Of a stretch of DNA of 9,501 bases, positions 7,016 through 9,501 are shown in pieces. Both the position numbers and the translations under genes were made by a program. The notes below the pieces were generated by a model, which did no database searches, was not told the DNA's origin, and saw only the letters and a list, made by a program, of their open reading frames with translations. Location of the stretch: contig JANWYL010000106.1 of assembly GCA_025056955.1 (NCBI GenBank), positions 1 through 9,501 of the forward strand, given 5' to 3'. Position 1 is the first letter of the stretch, and every line of letters starts with the position of its first letter. This DNA is from Sandaracinaceae bacterium. GTDB taxonomy: Bacteria; Myxococcota_A; Polyangia; Polyangiales; Sandaracinaceae.

Positions 7016-8964
7016 CCTCTTCGAGTGCGTCAACAAACGGAAATCAGGAAACTCCTTTGACATTTGATGCCTTACCGCTTTCGATTGAAGTTCGAAAAGC
7101 GGTTGACGAAATAGGGTGGCAACAACCAACACCTGTGCAGGTTGCTGCATTCAATTTGATTGCAGAGGGTTCGGATCTGGTTGTCCAGGCACAAACAGGA
7201 ACTGGAAAAACAGCGGCGTTTGGCCTCCCCCTCATCGACAAGCGCATCCGCCCCGATGGGGGGCTGCAAGCGTTGATCCTCACACCCACCCGTGAACTTG
7301 CTCTCCAAATCAAAGGGGAGCTCGAGCGCCTTGGACGCTACCGGAAAATCAAAACCCTTGCGATTTATGGAGGCTCTTCTTTCGAACAGCAAGCCAAAGA
7401 GCTTGCAGAAGGCGCACACATTGTCTCAGGCACCCCTGGACGGGTCCTCGATCACATCCGCCGTGGCACGCTCAAAACAGAAGGCATTCGGGTTTTGGTT
7501 CTCGACGAAGCCGATGAAATGTTGGCAATGGGCTTCGCGCGCGATCTCCGGGCAATCGTCAAAGAACTCCCCCGGCATCGGCAAAACCTCCTCTTTTCAG
7601 CCACAATTGACGATTCAATTCAGCGCATCGCCTCGCAAGTGCTCAAAGATCCCATATTTCTTTCTCTATCCAGTGACGGGGTGGGCGCCCAAAGCATTGC
7701 TCACTACATTTACCTCGTCTCAGGGTTTGACAAAGTTCGAGATCTCATTCGCATCATCGAGGTCGAAGATCCAGAAAGCGCAATCATTTTCTGCAATACA
7801 AAGGCCACAACCGAATACGTGGCTGCAGAACTTCGATCTGCTGGGTTTAATGCCGATTGGCTCAATGGAGACCTCCCTCAAAGCGAGCGAGAGCGAGTAC
7901 TTGAGTTGACGCGGCGAGGTGTTTTGCGTTTCTTGGTTGCAACAGATTTGGCCGCGCGGGGCATCGACATATCGCACATCACCCATGTGATCAACTACGA
8001 CTTTCCAGATGCGCTTGAAAACTACATCCACCGAACGGGGCGCACGGGCAGAGCTGGGCGAACTGGCACAGCGATTTCCCTGGTTACCCCGATTGACCTT
8101 GGCCAGCTCTACTACTTGCGCCTTCAGTACAAGATCTTCCCTCTTGAACGCACCTTGCCCACTGAAGGTGAACTCCGAGCCCGTCGAGAACTTGACCGAA
8201 TTGAGATGCTGCGCGCAGCCTTTAGCCGACCAGGTAGCGTTCGCGACTCCATGCGTTCTCTTGCCCGCCGTCTCCTTGTGCACGACGAAGCCGAATTCAT
8301 CGTTGCAGGCCTTTTGGAGTCTTTTCTAGGAACTCTTGGAAGCGAAGAAGAAGTGGATTTGCAGGCTGCGCGAGCCCGCCGTTCGCGCCTCGCCTCGAGT
8401 CAAGATGAGGTGAGCTCCCAAGCCAGCAAGGTTGACGAAGTCCCAAGCGAAGAAAAAACCCTTGTCGGAGAAGCAGGAGTTTCCGGCGAATCCATTGCAA
8501 ACCAAAGCGAAGCCAGTACTTTCACCGAGCCATCGAAACGCAGAAAACGAAAGAGAGAGCGAGGAGAAGTCCAAAGCGAAAGCGAGCAGGAGCGCAATGA
8601 AGTCACTTCAGCCGCCGAAGGCCCATCAAGCGAACAGCGAAGCGAAAGCGGGGGTATCCTCTCCTCCACAGAAGAGCTCGCGGAATCCGATGAAAGTGCC
8701 TATGCCAGCATTTTCTTGAACGTCGGAAGGCGCGATGGGGTTCGCATCAGTGATTTCCTGCGCCTTTTCGAACAACGTGTTGGTCTTCGACGTGATCAAA
8801 TCGGTCGGATTCGCATAAGGGATCGCCACTCATTCGTCAGTGTTCCTCGAGAACGGATCAACGAAGTTCTCTCTTCTTTGGTTGGGGTGCGCTTTGGCGA
8901 AAAAGAGCTCATTGCTGAAATTGCCCGAAGCGATCGGATTGGAGTGGAAGCCGTAGAGCCATGA
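7012..8964 (+). CDS. deaD: DEAD-box ATP-dependent RNA helicase, DeaD/CsdA-like, with DbpA-type RNA-binding domain
   Basis: This is a 650-residue RNA helicase that unwinds short RNA duplexes using ATP; relatives act in ribosome assembly and mRNA structure removal, often in the cold. The core is complete: Q motif (F18, with QPTPVQ at 38-43), Walker A AQTGTGKT (60-67), PTRELA (92-97), GG (120-121), TPGR (141-144), DEAD (165-168), SAT (196-198), IIFCNTK (258-264), VATDLAARGIDI (309-320) and HRTGRTGRAG (340-349). A helical segment (about 380-445) is followed by a low-complexity Ser/Glu-rich linker (about 444-562) with a basic patch KRRKRKRERGE (509-519). The tail (about 563-638) matches the DbpA RNA-binding fold: FLNVGRRDGVRISDFL, QIGRIRIRDRHSFVSVP. 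The symbol is by family; csdA is equally apt, and dbpA less so because of the length and linker. ATG 7012 overlaps the previous stop and has GGAG (7001-7004) 7 bases upstream. Its stop overlaps the ruvC start. Confidence 0.95.
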   Translation: MTSSSASTNGNQETPLTFDALPLSIEVRKAVDEIGWQQPTPVQVAAFNLIAEGSDLVVQAQTGTGKTAAFGLPLIDKRIRPDGGLQALILTPTRELALQIKGELERLGRYRKIKTLAIYGGSSFEQQAKELAEGAHIVSGTPGRVLDHIRRGTLKTEGIRVLVLDEADEMLAMGFARDLRAIVKELPRHRQNLLFSATIDDSIQRIASQVLKDPIFLSLSSDGVGAQSIAHYIYLVSGFDKVRDLIRIIEVEDPESAIIFCNTKATTEYVAAELRSAGFNADWLNGDLPQSERERVLELTRRGVLRFLVATDLAARGIDISHITHVINYDFPDALENYIHRTGRTGRAGRTGTAISLVTPIDLGQLYYLRLQYKIFPLERTLPTEGELRARRELDRIEMLRAAFSRPGSVRDSMRSLARRLLVHDEAEFIVAGLLESFLGTLGSEEEVDLQAARARRSRLASSQDEVSSQASKVDEVPSEEKTLVGEAGVSGESIANQSEASTFTEPSKRRKRKRERGEVQSESEQERNEVTSAAEGPSSEQRSESGGILSSTEELAESDESAYASIFLNVGRRDGVRISDFLRLFEQRVGLRRDQIGRIRIRDRHSFVSVPRERINEVLSSLVGVRFGEKELIAEIARSDRIGVEAVEP

Positions 8965-9501
8965 CCTCACCTCATCATTCACCCAGTTGGAACAACTGCC
9001 AGAACAACTACCGACTGATTGGGATTGATCCTGGCAGTCACCAGCTTGGTTGGGGTGTCATCGAATGGCGAGATCACCGCTTTCGTGCAATTGGAGCAGG
9101 TGTTATTCGGCTCCAAGGAAGCGAGCTTTCAAAGCGCCTCCTTCTTGCCGAAGAAGCGATTGAAGAAGCCCTTCATACCTATCACCCTCAAGTCCTCGTG
9201 GTTGAAGATGTGTTTCACCATCGCTATCCCAAGGCAACCATTCACCTTGCGCACGTAAGGGGCATTGTGTTATTGTGCGCTGAAAAAGGAGGAATCAAGG
9301 TCTTCTCCTATCCCCCCTCTGTGGTTAAGCAAACAATTGGCGGGAGGGGAAATATTGGCAAAGAGCAACTCGCAAAAATGGTAAGCACTGTCTTGGGGCT
9401 TCCAACTCCTCTTCCTCCTGACGCAGCGGATGCGCTCGCTTTGGCTCTTACCCACGCCATCTCCCTGCCTGCCCGGCACAAGATGTCTTTTCAAAAGCAG
9501 G
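8961..9501 (+). CDS. ruvC: Crossover junction endodeoxyribonuclease RuvC (3' end beyond window)
   Basis: RuvC cuts Holliday junctions symmetrically during recombination, working with the RuvAB branch-migration motor. 180 codons are visible and the frame is still open at the right edge; since RuvC is usually 160-200 residues, only the tail should be missing. The four acidic catalytic positions are present: D23 in IGIDPG, E82 in VVEDVF, and D154 and D157 in DAADALALALTH. Phe85 matches the conserved Phe after the catalytic Glu, and the VVKQTIGGRGNIGKEQ segment matches the family's conserved Lys-rich loop. There are about 15 extra residues before the first strand. No nearer start codon exists in frame, and ATG 8961 overlaps the helicase stop (ATGA, 8961-8964), so the start is well supported despite a weak ribosome site. 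This suggests coupling to helicase translation. ruvA and ruvB, common neighbours, are not in view. Confidence 0.96.
   Translation, partial: MTSPHHSPSWNNCQNNYRLIGIDPGSHQLGWGVIEWRDHRFRAIGAGVIRLQGSELSKRLLLAEEAIEEALHTYHPQVLVVEDVFHHRYPKATIHLAHVRGIVLLCAEKGGIKVFSYPPSVVKQTIGGRGNIGKEQLAKMVSTVLGLPTPLPPDAADALALALTHAISLPARHKMSFQKQ

Noticed and set aside
8432..8719. 95-codon plus-strand frame inside the helicase linker
   Set aside because: It is an alternative frame over a repetitive AGCGAA-rich segment, giving a Lys/Ser/Ala low-complexity product. The helicase frame continues into a recognisable RNA-binding domain.

Overview
The window reads as ordinary bacterial chromosome, densely coded and, by eye, of moderately high GC. 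The style suggests a Gram-negative bacterium of the Myxococcota or wider deltaproteobacterial group. The clues are an Mfd with a 'PPKLDRLGGQ' type linker, a secreted lipoprotein with a Cys-rich 'GxCEDxxLxPDEQC' stretch plus beta-propeller-like repeats, and a DeaD-type helicase with a DbpA-like RNA-binding tail. This placement is inference from protein style, not from a marker gene.

Layout: (1) 1-867, minus strand: a membrane-anchored protein of unknown function whose 3' end lies beyond the left edge. (2) 963-4700, plus strand: mfd, the transcription-repair coupling factor, complete and divergent from gene 1 across about 95 bp. (3) 4774-6423, plus: a lipoprotein with a predicted beta-propeller-like C-terminal half. 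(4) 6482-7015, plus: a small single-pass membrane protein of unknown function. (5) 7012-8964, plus: a DEAD-box RNA helicase with a long Ser/Glu-rich linker and a C-terminal DbpA-type RNA-binding domain. (6) 8961 to the right edge, plus: ruvC, the Holliday-junction resolvase, cut by the window end.

Genes 4, 5 and 6 are joined by two 4-base ATGA overlaps, so they are probably one translationally coupled operon. Gene 3 follows mfd by 73 bp, which contains a promoter-like sequence and an imperfect inverted repeat. Two products (Mfd and RuvC) act on DNA damage or recombination and one (the helicase) on RNA structure. The lipoprotein and the two membrane proteins have no visible functional link to them.

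There are no tRNA or rRNA genes, insertion sequences, CRISPR arrays, phage genes or other mobile signatures, and no gene-free stretch over 300 bases. I found no convincing new multi-gene system. The points most worth checking are lineage-specific details: changes in Mfd's UvrA- and RNAP-contacting domains, the uncharacterised envelope proteins, and the start and promoter ambiguity upstream of the helicase operon.
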